The notes under the pieces are model-generated. The model made no database searches. It was given only the letters and a program-made list of their open reading frames with translations, and was not told the origin of the DNA. Source: Aquabacterium sp. (GTDB taxonomy: Bacteria > Pseudomonadota > Gammaproteobacteria > Burkholderiales > Burkholderiaceae_C). From it: 64,000 nucleotides of DNA. The position numbers and the translations under genes were made by a program. The stretch covers positions 1 to 64,000 of the forward strand of contig NZ_JAQSDR010000038.1 in the NCBI RefSeq assembly GCF_029946005.1, read 5' to 3'. Of the stretch, positions 1 to 9,242 are shown one piece after another; the first letter of the stretch is position 1, and every line of letters starts with the position of its first letter.

Positions 1-10
1 AACGAAGTAA

Positions 11-184
11 ATGATTCATTACCCCGCCTCACACACAGAAATCCTGACACTCCCCGAAGAAAACCAACGGCTTGAACATTTCCCATTGATGCTTGCGTTG
101 GTGGTGACAAGTCTACCCAGCGGCGAGTTCGTCAGCCTGCAACATGACCTGTGGGTCAACTGGCAATGCCAGTGGCATGCCTGA
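11..184 (+). CDS. Small ORF, 57 aa, unknown
   Basis: An ATG directly follows an in-frame TAA and opens a 57-codon frame that closes with TGA. The product has a hydrophobic central stretch (FPLMLALVV) and a Trp-rich C-terminus ending in WVNWQCQWHA. I do not recognise it. Only ten bases of upstream sequence are visible, so a ribosome binding site cannot be judged, and the TAA could be the end of an upstream gene outside the window. It may be a real small protein or the relic of a larger gene. Confidence 0.3.
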   Translation: MIHYPASHTEILTLPEENQRLEHFPLMLALVVTSLPSGEFVSLQHDLWVNWQCQWHA

Positions 185-274
185 GACCGATCAACCTCTA
201 CTTACGAATTCGTCACGATAGGAGGCGCGTTCTTCTATTGAAGGCAAGACAATGCCGAACTAAAGGGAGTCAGT

Positions 275-1387
275 ATGAAAAAACCATATGAATGGATTTC
301 AATCGCATCGATCTGCGTGGCCTTGGCCGCTTGCGGGGGCGGCGGTGATGCACCTGCGGACGCTCCGTCGGTCACGCCGCAGAGCAGTCCGCAAGGGAAG
401 GTCGCGTATGACGCGTATGCCTCACCCTCAGGCACGTTTTGCACGCAAACGGACCTTGATGTCAAACTGGGCGAGTATTGTGTGGAGCCGACTTCATCCA
501 ATGCCCGGCTTGCCGAGCTCAGCACGTACTTGTTGAATCCGGTTGAGGGAAAGCTGGTGCATTTCCAAACGATAGGGTTTGGGCTTTACATCGACAAGGA
601 CGGGCGCAAAACATACAAGGGCATGGAGTCCCGAGACCTGTATGTGGGCAAGCACAAGTTCACGCTGGAAGGCAACACCTACGGCCCGGAAGATGCTGAT
701 TTTTCCGGTGCCCAGTTGGGCGGGGCAGAGCGCAATATGCACGACATGGTCACGGGTGGCGACTTAAGTCGGCAACTGATTTTTCAAACCGGGTATGCCG
801 AAGATTTTGCAGACTTGCGGCGTCAAAACCTGACCTTCGACCCCCAGCATGAGCGGCCCCAACCGATCCCCAATTTTGACTTTTGGTCCACCAAGATAGG
901 TCTCCGCACAGACTGGCTTGATGCGCCTGATGAAACGATGCTGACCTACAAGGGGTCTGTCAACATGCAGGGTGACATGGGCGGCGCCAGCGTCATTGAT
1001 CCTGCGACAGGGCGCACCTTGATCATTGACTCCAGTGTCAATTGCGACGTCGTTGCCACCTTGGATGTGAAGAGGGGGAAAATCATGGTTGAAGTCAGTG
1101 CTTGCACCAGCGCTGACGTTCAGATGGGCGCAACCACGGCCGGTTTTGCCACGGCTGAATGGCACTTCGATGTTCGTAAGTCAGTGGTCAAGAAAGGCGC
1201 CTTTCCCACTCAAGTGCAACTCAGTAATCTGGACATGAATCTCCACGTTGATCAAGCCATCGCGGACGTCACTGGGGGCATTTACGGGTCTCAAGCACGC
1301 ACGCTCTACATTGAGGGGCATGGCCCGAACTCTGCCATCGTGATCATTGCCATGCGAACAGATGCGCGGGTGCCGACAAACCACTGA
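275..1387 (+). CDS. Predicted lipoprotein, unknown function (370 aa)
   Basis: The start is set by a good Shine-Dalgarno (AAAGGGAG) just upstream. The N-terminus has a Lys-rich n-region, a hydrophobic core and a lipobox LAAC with Cys20, followed by a Gly-rich linker, so it should be lipidated and exported. The remaining 340 residues are soluble and polar, with few Cys and no motif I recognise. It is transcribed towards, and ends 12 bases from, the end of the convergent tssM gene, so it is not part of the T6SS operon. It is not TssJ: TssJ proteins are about half this length. Function unknown. Confidence 0.75.
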   Translation: MKKPYEWISIASICVALAACGGGGDAPADAPSVTPQSSPQGKVAYDAYASPSGTFCTQTDLDVKLGEYCVEPTSSNARLAELSTYLLNPVEGKLVHFQTIGFGLYIDKDGRKTYKGMESRDLYVGKHKFTLEGNTYGPEDADFSGAQLGGAERNMHDMVTGGDLSRQLIFQTGYAEDFADLRRQNLTFDPQHERPQPIPNFDFWSTKIGLRTDWLDAPDETMLTYKGSVNMQGDMGGASVIDPATGRTLIIDSSVNCDVVATLDVKRGKIMVEVSACTSADVQMGATTAGFATAEWHFDVRKSVVKKGAFPTQVQLSNLDMNLHVDQAIADVTGGIYGSQARTLYIEGHGPNSAIVIIAMRTDARVPTNH

Positions 1388-1399
1388 GCAAGCCGTTCA

Positions 1400-4300
1400 T
1401 TAAAACGCCCCAGGGCACCTGAACTGCTGGATCTCGCGCAACCTGAAGGGGTTGAACGCGCTGCTCGACGTCACTTCCAGCCTGGCCCGTTTGCCATCCA
1501 CATTCACCACCACGGTGAAGCGCTCAGGCTGTCCTGAGGGCTGCACTTCAAACCGGTCAAACATCCGGAACAGTGCCCAGGGCCCGTCGAAGGTTACGCC
1601 CGCGCCACCCGCTGACAATTTGATCTGCGAAGCCACGCGCTGGCTGGGCCAATTCACAGTGACCGGCGTGGTGTTGCCCGCTGTGAACTTGGTGACCTGG
1701 CCATCGATGTCCAGACTCAACTCCTTGGCGCCATCGAGGAACTCCAGCGCCCGGATGTCAACGCGGAAGGAGGGCGCCTTGCCGCCACTGCGGAAGAACA
1801 CGTCCTTGATGCGCGCGGCGCGTTGGAAGTCGGCCAGGGATGACGGCGAAGGTGGCTTGGTGCCATCGGTCAGCGGCTTGAGCGACCAGGGGTTGGTGCC
1901 GGTGTCGACCAGGTTGACCAGCTTGCGTTGGTAGAAGTCGTCGATCAAACCGCCTTGCCCAAAGAACTGGCCGAAGTCGTCCGGCATCACGTTGGCTTGC
2001 GAGCTGGCGCTGAAAGGGTAGCGACCGGCAATGGCCCGCGCGCAGAAATCGGCGATGGGCTTGACCTCGTCGCTCAGGCTGGCGCGTTCGGCCACGCGGC
2101 TTTGCGAAGCGCCCGCGTCTGACAGGGCCATCAGCATCGACTTGATGGGCTCGGGCTGCTGGCCAGCGGCGGCCTTGATGCGGTCGGCGCCACCAGCGGG
2201 TGGCGGGGGCGACTTGCTCTTGGCGGCGGCGTCCACGGCCGACAGTTGCACGTAGACCTCGTTGAACATCTTCATCGTTTCGTCGATGGGCGCGGGCTGG
2301 CCCGTGACCTGGCGGCGGATGTCGGCGAAGTGGTCGTCCACGATGCGCTCGATCGGGCCTGCGGCCGCTTCGGCGGGCGTGGGTTGCGCGCCACTCAAAG
2401 CGGCCAACTCCTTGCGGGCGGCTTCGGCCTTGTTGGCCGCGTCGGTCAGGGGATTGCCACCCGCTGCGGCGGCAGCAGGAGCGGGCACCAATGTGGTCTC
2501 GCGGGCCACGGCGCGCAGGAAAGCGGCCAGCGGCGAGTCGACCGCCGACACCGCGCGCGCCACCTGGATGCTGCGGTCCAGCCCGGTCAGCTTGACCAGG
2601 TGCACATCGGCCAGGTAGGCGTCCCAGGTCTTCACATAGTCTTCCAGGTACAGGCGGCGCACGCGCTTGGGCAGCTCGCCGGTCAGGGCAATGTCGCGCA
2701 GCTTGGCCGGGTCCGTCTTGGTGCCCAGGATCCAGCCTTCTTCGGTGGCCAGTTGCAGCGTGGCTTTCTCGACCGACTTCTGGAAGGCCTTTTGATAACC
2801 ATCGCGCGTGTACAGGCCTGGGATGCCCTTGGTCAGCGGCTGGCCACTGGTGCGCTCGAACACTTGCGCGGCGTTCGGGCCCGCGGCGCCGGCCACGGTG
2901 AACTCGGGGATGTCGGCACCGGTCTGCGCGCGCTTGAGGCGGCTGTAGACGCGGTATTCCAACGGGTAGGACACCAGCATGTCGCGCACGCTGGCGACCA
3001 GGGTGCCGTCCATCGCCACCGTGGGTTGCGGTGCACCTTGCGCCAGGGCGGCTTCCAGTTGCGAATTCAAGGCCCCGCGCTGCTCAGGCGTCAAGCTGTT
3101 GGCCAGGTTCACTTCCCAGTCGATGCTGATCCAGGCCTTGAGCGTGTCCGGGTCGAACTTGTCCGGCGTGTACAGCATCAGGTAGGCCTTGAGCGCTTCG
3201 TACGCGAACTCCAGGTTGTCCTTGTTGGCGCCACGCAGGCGCTCTTCCAGGCGCTTGGCCACGCGCGGCATCAGCGCGTGCTGCAGCAGGTGGTTGAAGC
3301 CTTGCTGTGCGCCCGCGTCCAGCTTGTCGCCCTGGTACAGGCCCAGGGTGTGCAGCAAGGGCGGGTGCGCGATGTCGAACTCGGCGGGGTGGGCGGCGTT
3401 GCGCACCAGGTCGAGGATGGCGGGCAGCGGCGTCACGTCGCCCGTGTTGGCGGGCGGGATCGCGTTCACGGCCTGCTGCAGCTCGGGCAGCTTGGCCTGG
3501 ATCTGCGCGATGTAGGCTTTGTTGCGGCTGTAGCTCACCGCCCAGCCCACCAGCAGCGCGGTGGCCACCACGCCGATGCCGGCCAGGGCCGCGATGCGCA
3601 GCACCGTGCGGCGTTGCTCTTCTTTCTTGTTGGTGCCGACCAAGCCTTGCTCGGCAAAGATCACGTCGCGCAGCAGGCGGTGCAGGAAGAAGCTCTTGCC
3701 CTTGCCGCTGGACAGCGAGGCCACCTTGCGCTCCACACCAAAGGCTCTCGCCAGCGTGCCCATGACGCGGTCGATGGGCGTGCCTTCTTGCGTGCCGCTG
3801 GTGAAGTAGATGCCGCGCAGCAGCGGCCGTTGCTCAAACTGGCCGCCGCCGGTGAAGACCTGCGTCAGGAAATCCGACAGCACAGGCTTCAGGCTGGCGA
3901 ACTCTTGCGGGAAGGCGAACACGGCGGCGCGCTTGAGCACCTCGCGCTCGGCGTCCATGCGGTCGATCAGGCGGTCGCGCAGGCGCTGTTCCAGCGCGCC
4001 AAACTCGCCCATGAAATCGCCCAGCGGCGTGTCCTTGTCCTGCAAGGGCGCATCCGCGTTGTAGGGCAGGCTGAAGCCCCACACCTGGTCGCGCTCTTCC
4101 TTGCCCAGCTCGCCAAAGCTTTCGTTGAAACCGGCGATCAAATCGGCCTTGGTGACCAGCACGTACACCGGCACGCTCAGGCCCAGCTTGTCGTGAAGCT
4201 CTTGCAAGCGGGCGCGCAACTTGGCCGCGTGCTCTTGCCGCTCATGAACGCCTTGCTGCAGCAGATCCTGGATGTTGACGGTCAGGATCACGCCGTTCAA

Positions 4301-4939
4301 GGGGCGGCGCGGGCGCGTCTTCTTCAGCAAAGCCAAAAAGCCATCCCAAGCGGCGGCGTCAACCTTGCTGTCGGATTCTTGCGTGGTGTAGCGGCCGGCG
4401 GTGTCGATCAGCACGGCCTCGTCGGTGAACCACCAGTCGCAATTGCGCGTGCCGCCCACGCCCTTCACCGAAGCCTGGCCCAGCTTCTCGGCCAGCGGAA
4501 AGTTCAAGCCCGCGTTCATCAACGCCGTGGTTTTGCCCGAGCCCGGTGCGCCGATGAAGATGTACCAGGGCAGCTCGTACAGGTGCTGGCTGCGCTTGAA
4601 CAGCGAAGGCTTGCGAGAAGTCTGTAGCACGCCCATCGCTTGCGTGAAGCGCTCATTCAGCGTGGCCACTTCCCGGTCAGAGGCGGAAGGCCCACCCGTC
4701 ATGCCCTGCACCAACGCCGCATTCGTGCGCTTGCGTTGCCAGGCGCCATAGGCCACCTTGGCCGCCAGCAGCAAGAACAGCACGGCGATGATTGCCAGCC
4801 GCACCCACATCGATTCAAGCGGACGCGACTCGCCAATGGCGATCAGCGGCCCGACCCACCAGATGATGGCCGACAAGGCGAGCAGTCCCAGCACAGCCAG
4901 GAACACGGGGTGCAAGAGCACTTGCAACAGCTTTTTCAT
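1400..4939 (-). CDS. tssM: T6SS inner-membrane protein TssM (IcmF family)
   Basis: TssM spans the inner membrane and periplasm and, with TssL and usually TssJ, anchors the T6SS baseplate. Visible features are two N-terminal membrane segments (about 11-35 and 47-66), a cytoplasmic NTPase-like domain with Walker A GAPGSGKTT (130-138) and the DTAGR motif (179-183), a third membrane segment near 450-470, and a long periplasmic region ending in the conserved IcmF C-terminal domain. The length of 1179 aa is normal. It is the last gene of the minus-strand cluster, 16 bases after tssL. The Walker A is intact, so ATP/GTP binding is plausible. Confidence 0.97.
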   Translation of the reverse strand: MKKLLQVLLHPVFLAVLGLLALSAIIWWVGPLIAIGESRPLESMWVRLAIIAVLFLLLAAKVAYGAWQRKRTNAALVQGMTGGPSASDREVATLNERFTQAMGVLQTSRKPSLFKRSQHLYELPWYIFIGAPGSGKTTALMNAGLNFPLAEKLGQASVKGVGGTRNCDWWFTDEAVLIDTAGRYTTQESDSKVDAAAWDGFLALLKKTRPRRPLNGVILTVNIQDLLQQGVHERQEHAAKLRARLQELHDKLGLSVPVYVLVTKADLIAGFNESFGELGKEERDQVWGFSLPYNADAPLQDKDTPLGDFMGEFGALEQRLRDRLIDRMDAEREVLKRAAVFAFPQEFASLKPVLSDFLTQVFTGGGQFEQRPLLRGIYFTSGTQEGTPIDRVMGTLARAFGVERKVASLSSGKGKSFFLHRLLRDVIFAEQGLVGTNKKEEQRRTVLRIAALAGIGVVATALLVGWAVSYSRNKAYIAQIQAKLPELQQAVNAIPPANTGDVTPLPAILDLVRNAAHPAEFDIAHPPLLHTLGLYQGDKLDAGAQQGFNHLLQHALMPRVAKRLEERLRGANKDNLEFAYEALKAYLMLYTPDKFDPDTLKAWISIDWEVNLANSLTPEQRGALNSQLEAALAQGAPQPTVAMDGTLVASVRDMLVSYPLEYRVYSRLKRAQTGADIPEFTVAGAAGPNAAQVFERTSGQPLTKGIPGLYTRDGYQKAFQKSVEKATLQLATEEGWILGTKTDPAKLRDIALTGELPKRVRRLYLEDYVKTWDAYLADVHLVKLTGLDRSIQVARAVSAVDSPLAAFLRAVARETTLVPAPAAAAAGGNPLTDAANKAEAARKELAALSGAQPTPAEAAAGPIERIVDDHFADIRRQVTGQPAPIDETMKMFNEVYVQLSAVDAAAKSKSPPPPAGGADRIKAAAGQQPEPIKSMLMALSDAGASQSRVAERASLSDEVKPIADFCARAIAGRYPFSASSQANVMPDDFGQFFGQGGLIDDFYQRKLVNLVDTGTNPWSLKPLTDGTKPPSPSSLADFQRAARIKDVFFRSGGKAPSFRVDIRALEFLDGAKELSLDIDGQVTKFTAGNTTPVTVNWPSQRVASQIKLSAGGAGVTFDGPWALFRMFDRFEVQPSGQPERFTVVVNVDGKRARLEVTSSSAFNPFRLREIQQFRCPGAF

Positions 4940-4955
4940 GCGGCGATCCTGAAAA

Positions 4956-6311
4956 TCATTGAGCGGCGGCGGGTTGCACGAAGAGCGTGACTTCTACGCG
5001 GCGGTTCTTGGCGCGGCCTGCGGTTGTGCTGTTGTCCTCGACGGCTTCGGCGTCGGCGCGGCCTTCGGCGCGCATGCGCTCGGGCTTGACCTTGTTCGAT
5101 TCCAGCATGGCCTTGACCGAGGTGGCGCGCTCTTGCGACAAGTGCCAGTTCGATGGATAGCGCACAGAGCGGATCGGCTGGTTGTCGGTGTGGCCGGTGA
5201 TCAGCACTTGGCCCGGCACGCCGTTCAAACCATCGGCGATGCGCACCAGCAGGGGCTTGACGCGGTCGGCGATGTCGGCGCTGCCGGGCTCGAAAAAGCC
5301 ATCGCCCTTGATGGTGACGATGGACCGGTCGGCCAAGTCGCTCACGGCCACCAGGCCAGCCTCGATCTCGGGTTTGAGGAAGCCCGCCAAGCGCGGTGCC
5401 GGTGCGGCCACGGGCGGTGGCGGCGGTGCCGCGGTCGGCGCCGCCTTCACGTCCAGCCCTTGCAGCGCCGAGAAGGTGGCATCCGACTGGCTGTTGATGC
5501 CAAAGCGCATGCCGATGAAGGCGAACATCAACAGCACGCCCACGATCGCGCCGATCACCCACATGGGCAGGCCATCGCTCAAGCGCGCGGTTTGCGCGGG
5601 CACGCCCTGCCAGCGCGGGGACAAGGTTTTGTCGTAACCGCCCCGGCTCTTGCGCAGCAAGTCGGCCAGGCGCACGCGCACGCTGTCGAGCTGCGCGCGG
5701 CCATCGGTCTGCACCTTGTAGCGGCCCTCAAAGCCAAAGGCCAAGGCCACGTACAACAACTCCAGCAGGTCGCGGTTGGTCTCGATGTTCTCGGCCAGCT
5801 TGGACATCAGCTGGAAGACCTTCTCGCCGCCCCAGGCCTCGTTGTGAAACTGCACCAGCAGGCTTTGCGCCGACCACGCGCCCGAGCTGCCCCAGGGCGT
5901 GCTCGCGGCGGATTCGTCCAGCAACGTGCACAGCACGTAGCGCGCGGCAATCACCTGTTCATTGGGCAGGCCGCGCTGGCGCGACTGCGCTTCGAACTTG
6001 CGGATGCCATCGGCCAGCGCGTCTTTCAGGCCAGCAGGGTTGGGGTGCTGCGCCATGGCGCGGATGCGCGGCGCGGCGTTCAACAAAGGCGCGGCGGCCG
6101 ACACCAGCGGGTTCAGGCTGGCGCTCATCAGCGCATCCAAAGTGACCGAGCCAGCGCCAGGCGGCAACCCGCCAATCGGCGCGGACGATGGCGCGGCGGC
6201 GGCACCTGCTGGCGGCTGACCGGCGGCAGTCGCCCCCGGCTTGCGCCCCGCGCTGGGCTTGATGATGGTGCGGTCGGATTCGAACGCGGCGAAAGGATCT
6301 TCTTCGCTCAT
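4956..6311 (-). CDS. tssL: T6SS protein TssL (DotU) with C-terminal OmpA-like domain
   Basis: The 451-aa protein begins with a Pro/Ala-rich cytoplasmic leader, followed by the DotU domain (about 75-235), which contains conserved LLDESAASTPWG and GWGG-type surroundings. A single membrane helix lies near 249-271. The periplasmic OmpA/MotB-type peptidoglycan-binding domain (about 310-445) includes the motif ITGHTDNQPI and the NWHLSQERA helix. This is the 'evolved' TssL architecture, in which the cell-wall anchor is fused rather than supplied by a separate TagL. It lies between tssK and tssM in one operon. The fused anchor may matter because no tssJ is visible in the window. Confidence 0.96.
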   Translation of the reverse strand: MSEEDPFAAFESDRTIIKPSAGRKPGATAAGQPPAGAAAAPSSAPIGGLPPGAGSVTLDALMSASLNPLVSAAAPLLNAAPRIRAMAQHPNPAGLKDALADGIRKFEAQSRQRGLPNEQVIAARYVLCTLLDESAASTPWGSSGAWSAQSLLVQFHNEAWGGEKVFQLMSKLAENIETNRDLLELLYVALAFGFEGRYKVQTDGRAQLDSVRVRLADLLRKSRGGYDKTLSPRWQGVPAQTARLSDGLPMWVIGAIVGVLLMFAFIGMRFGINSQSDATFSALQGLDVKAAPTAAPPPPPVAAPAPRLAGFLKPEIEAGLVAVSDLADRSIVTIKGDGFFEPGSADIADRVKPLLVRIADGLNGVPGQVLITGHTDNQPIRSVRYPSNWHLSQERATSVKAMLESNKVKPERMRAEGRADAEAVEDNSTTAGRAKNRRVEVTLFVQPAAAQ

Positions 6312-6363
6312 GGCAACCTCAAGAACTCAAGGGACCGCTTGATGATTTGGCTTGGGGCCCGCG

Positions 6364-7701
6364 TCACGCGCGGATGGCCCAGAACTGCAACTCCAGGCCC
6401 GGGAACTCGCCAGCGATGTGCATGGCCAGGCCGCCCGAGGTTTCCAGCTGCTTCCACATGTCGTTACCACGCGTGTCCAGCTCAAAGTAGTTGAACCCGG
6501 CGTGGTAAGGGATCTGGCGCGGCGCCACCGGCAGCGGCCGCAAGGTGACGCCCGGCAGTTGCAGGTTCACCAGATCGCGGATGCGCTCGACCGTGCCAAT
6601 CTTGACCTGCGTAGGGAAGCGCACGCGCAGTGCATCGGCAGGCATCTGCGCGCCCACGGCCAGCACGAAGCTCGCGTTGCGCTGCAGTTCGACGTCGGGA
6701 ATCGTGGCCACGCGGATGCCGTACTTGCGGTCCTGCAGCTCGATCGGGATGGCGGTCTGCTCCAGCACCATCGACAGCGATTGGCGCAGGTCCTGCATCA
6801 CCGCGCGGAAGCACGGAGCCAGGTCGTCGTGCTTGTATTCGGGCAACTGCGCGGGGCGGCGCTTGTCGCGGAAGGTGGACAGATCACCGGCCAGGCTCAG
6901 GCAGGTGGCGTACAGGCGCTCGGGGTGCAGCACCGACAGCTTTTGCAGGTGCACGAACACCGGTTCGTTGCGGTTCACCGTCTCCAGCAGCAGGAAGTCG
7001 GCGATCTCGCCCACGCCGCCTCGGCCGCCTTGGCCCATGCGGGCCGCCAGTGCCTCGCCGCGCTGGTGCAGCATGCCATGGATCTCGCGCACATAGCCGT
7101 CGAGGATGGCGTTGTTGGGCGCGTGCAGGGTGGGCGCCACATAAGTGGTGTCCAGGATCAGGCGGTTGTCGGCCCGGCGTTCGGTGATGCGGGCGGCGCC
7201 CAGGTGCGTGTAGCCCTCGCTGGCATCGCGGGCCAGGATCAGGCGCAGGTTCAGGCGGCCGATCTGCAGGGGCGCGTCGCGCTCGGCGGCGGCGTTGGTG
7301 TCGGCCACGTCGACCTCGGCCACACGAAAGCGCGGCGGCATGGAGCCGCCCGAGTCTTCGGCGTCGGATTCGGCCACGCCGGGGCGGGCCAGCGAGACGG
7401 CCAGCACGACCAGTTCGTTGCGGGCATCCAGCGGCACGTCGAGCGCGGCGGGGGCGGCGTCATGGCCGGGGATGTGGAAAGCGGTGCCATCGGGCAGCAC
7501 GCCGCTGGCCGAGGCCAGGGCGATCTTGCCCTGCGCCATGGCCGCTTCGTCGAGCACCAATGAATAGAAACCCCAGCCATAGCCCAGGCTGGAGGCCAAT
7601 CGGGCATCCAGCTGATGCGCCAGATAACGATCGTGCTGCTGGAAATGCTGCGGCTGGAGGAACATGCCCTCCGTCCAAACCACCTTGTTGTGCCAGGTCA
7701 T
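6364..7701 (-). CDS. tssK: T6SS baseplate protein TssK
   Basis: TssK trimers connect the T6SS baseplate (TssEFG) to the TssLM membrane complex in the cytoplasm. The N-terminus MTWHNKVVWTEGMFLQPQHF is the family hallmark and was used to place the start at the ATG; a TTG ten codons further upstream is open but lacks conservation. The length of 445 aa is normal. It is first in the tssK-tssL-tssM unit, which is divergent from the small plus-strand gene at 7873. The 171-base gap between them should carry its promoter, but no clear -35/-10 could be picked. Confidence 0.96.
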   Translation of the reverse strand: MTWHNKVVWTEGMFLQPQHFQQHDRYLAHQLDARLASSLGYGWGFYSLVLDEAAMAQGKIALASASGVLPDGTAFHIPGHDAAPAALDVPLDARNELVVLAVSLARPGVAESDAEDSGGSMPPRFRVAEVDVADTNAAAERDAPLQIGRLNLRLILARDASEGYTHLGAARITERRADNRLILDTTYVAPTLHAPNNAILDGYVREIHGMLHQRGEALAARMGQGGRGGVGEIADFLLLETVNRNEPVFVHLQKLSVLHPERLYATCLSLAGDLSTFRDKRRPAQLPEYKHDDLAPCFRAVMQDLRQSLSMVLEQTAIPIELQDRKYGIRVATIPDVELQRNASFVLAVGAQMPADALRVRFPTQVKIGTVERIRDLVNLQLPGVTLRPLPVAPRQIPYHAGFNYFELDTRGNDMWKQLETSGGLAMHIAGEFPGLELQFWAIRA

Positions 7702-7872
7702 ATCCGAATCGTGTGTAGGGCTGATCTTCAACTGTACGTTACAGAAGGGGTCGGCCAGCGTGGGGAGACCCCCCTAGCAGGTCAAAAATCGCGTGCAGTT
7801 TCGAATCAGTCGGCGCAAAATTGCCACAGGTTGACTCATGGCCTGCGGGCTGGCTTTTCATGGAGGGACCCC

Positions 7873-8127
7873 ATGGACATCAAGCTTCACCGATTGGAAT
7901 CGTTTTCCGCCCAGGACACCCAGGGCAGGGCCTACCAGGTCTACGGGTACGAACTGATGGCGCGCGCCTACCCCTGGCTGGACGCGGCCGTGCAGTGGGA
8001 GCCCACTGGAGTGGTCGAGTACAAACTGGCGACGGGCGAGCACCTTGACCTGGGCCGTGACGGCACCTTGCACGGGGCCCAGAGCGGCTTGCACCTGCAC
8101 CGTGCGCCTTCAGGCGCCGCCCACTGA
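7873..8127 (+). CDS. Small protein of unknown function (84 aa)
   Basis: A strong Shine-Dalgarno (GGAGGG, five bases before the ATG) selects this start; longer frames upstream run through non-coding sequence. The product is acidic to neutral, has no signal peptide or membrane segment, and I do not recognise it. It contains YQVYGYELMARAYPW followed by repeated His/Gly near the C-terminus. It lies between tssK and the OmpA-like gene on the opposite strand to the rest of the island, so a T6SS role is only suggested by position. Confidence 0.65.
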   Translation: MDIKLHRLESFSAQDTQGRAYQVYGYELMARAYPWLDAAVQWEPTGVVEYKLATGEHLDLGRDGTLHGAQSGLHLHRAPSGAAH

Positions 8128-8141
8128 CCCATTTCCCCTCG

Positions 8142-8167
8142 ATTCAGGGCGGACATCGCCGCCTGAA
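8142..8167 (+). terminator. Hairpin after the 84-aa gene
   Basis: A nine-base-pair stem with one bulged G (TTCAGGGCGG paired with CCGCCTGAA, loop of six) lies 15 bases after the stop codon. It is followed by GTCTCTATG rather than a clear U-run, so intrinsic termination would be weak. It may also be part of the leader of the OmpA-like gene that starts at 8240. Confidence 0.35.
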
Positions 8168-8239
8168 GTCTCTATGATGTCAGCTTGAGCCCCCGGCGTG
8201 TCCGGGGTGCCCCCATTGTTTGACCTCGGGAGATTGCCC

Positions 8240-8785
8240 ATGAAATTCGCTCAATTCGCAGTCCCCGCTGTGGCCGCCCTGATCGTGCTGGCCGGCGGCG
8301 TGGCTTCCCCAGCCCGGGCCGACAGCGCCCTGGACATTGGCACCAAGGTGCCCGATGCCAAGGCCATCAAGGAAGGCCTGTTCCCTGAAGATGCGTGCAA
8401 GGAACTCGAAGCCAATGGCTTCAAGTGCATGGGTTTCAAGCCCGCCATCCGCTACTCGCTGCCCGCTTCGTCGTTTCAGCTGGGGTCGGCCGATGTGCCG
8501 CCCTCGCTGAAAAAGCAGCTGGACGTGTTCGCCGAGGTGCTCAAGTCCAAAAAGGGCTCGGGCAGCGTGGTGAAGATCGAAGGCCATGCCGACGCCTCGG
8601 GCTCGGCGGATGCTAACCTGGTGCTGTCACAGCGGCGTGCCGATGCCGTCAAGTCTTACCTGGTCGAGCAGGGCGTGGACGCGTCGCTGCTGGCCTCGGT
8701 CGGTGTGGGCACCAAGGATTTGAAGAACGCGAGCAATCCGTTCTCGGGAGAGAACCGCCGCGTCGAGATCGGCCGCCAACAGTAA
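8240..8785 (+). CDS. OmpA-family periplasmic/outer-membrane protein
   Basis: The 181-aa product has a Sec signal peptide (cleavage probably after ASPARA, near residue 27), a short linker with two Cys, and an OmpA C-terminal peptidoglycan-binding domain (about 75-180). That domain shows IEGHADASGSAD, the LSQRRADAVKSYL helix and the final NRRVEI motif. The start was placed at the ATG that gives a normal signal peptide and follows a GGGAG sequence; an earlier GTG would add 14 unlikely residues. It sits inside the T6SS island on the opposite strand. OmpA-like accessory proteins (TagL-like) occur in many T6SS loci, so a role in anchoring the machine is possible but unproven. Confidence 0.85.
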   Translation: MKFAQFAVPAVAALIVLAGGVASPARADSALDIGTKVPDAKAIKEGLFPEDACKELEANGFKCMGFKPAIRYSLPASSFQLGSADVPPSLKKQLDVFAEVLKSKKGSGSVVKIEGHADASGSADANLVLSQRRADAVKSYLVEQGVDASLLASVGVGTKDLKNASNPFSGENRRVEIGRQQ

Positions 8786-8793
8786 GTGGTGCT

Positions 8794-8813
8794 GGGCCGT
8801 CGTTTGACGGCCC
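8794..8813. terminator. Bidirectional hairpin between convergent genes
   Basis: A perfect eight-base-pair stem, GGGCCGTC with GACGGCCC and a GTTT loop, lies nine bases past the stop of the OmpA-like gene and 14 bases past the stop of the opposing DUF4280 gene. There is no U-run on either side. The position between two converging stops supports a terminator role. Confidence 0.45.
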
Positions 8814-8826
8814 GCTGGGCGTGCAC

Positions 8827-9213
8827 TCACGGAATCATGTGCGTGGTCTGCCCCGCATTGCTGAAGGTGATCACGCCACCCCAGATGCAGGTGAGCATTG
8901 AGATGTTGTCCAGCGCTGGGAAGTTCTGGAGCATCACCGTGGCGGCGCCGGGCGACCAGGGCGCTGGTGTGTTGGGGATGCAGGGCATGGGCGTCAGCAC
9001 CCCCAGCGCGGCGGCGGTGGCGGCGGCGACCATGGGGTTGCCCGGGCAGTTGCACATCCCGAAGGGCGGGATGTTCATGATGGGGATGTGGTCCATGATG
9101 TTGGCCGCGATCATGTGGCTGGTCATGATGGGCTTGGGCGTGGGCACCAGCGTGCTGGGCGCCAGGCCGAAGGTGCACTTCATCATGGCGCCCATGCAGG
9201 TTTGTTGGGGCAT
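8827..9213 (-). CDS. PAAR-like DUF4280 protein (spike tip)
   Basis: The 128-aa protein carries the DUF4280 signature: an early ATCxF-like block (MKCTFGLAPSTL), the ANIMDHIPIMNIPPFGMC block, the run of Ala in VAAATAAALGVLTPMPC, and a C-terminal CIWGGVITF. It is rich in Met, Pro and Cys like other PAAR-related spike proteins, and should sharpen the VgrG trimer and help load effectors. It has no C-terminal toxin extension, so it would recruit a separate effector. It follows pppA by 29 bases on the same strand. A conventional PAAR gene was not seen in the window. Confidence 0.85.
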   Translation of the reverse strand: MPQQTCMGAMMKCTFGLAPSTLVPTPKPIMTSHMIAANIMDHIPIMNIPPFGMCNCPGNPMVAAATAAALGVLTPMPCIPNTPAPWSPGAATVMLQNFPALDNISMLTCIWGGVITFSNAGQTTHMIP

Positions 9214-9242
9214 GTGGGGGCTCCTTTAGGCGGACTGGCGGT

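Noticed and set aside
275-1387. Lipoprotein at the left end as the missing TssJ
   Set aside because: It is twice the usual TssJ length, lies on the opposite strand with its own ribosome binding site and shows no TssJ-like features beyond the lipobox.
2246-4627. Very long plus-strand open frame opposite tssM (793 codons)
   Set aside because: It is a shadow of the real minus-strand gene: high-GC codon bias on one strand keeps the antisense frame open. The translation is His/Gln/Arg/Gly-rich with no domain.
7828-7842. Sigma-54-like TGGCAATTTTGC on the minus strand upstream of tssK
   Set aside because: The GG and GC doublets are nine bases apart instead of twelve, so the geometry is wrong.
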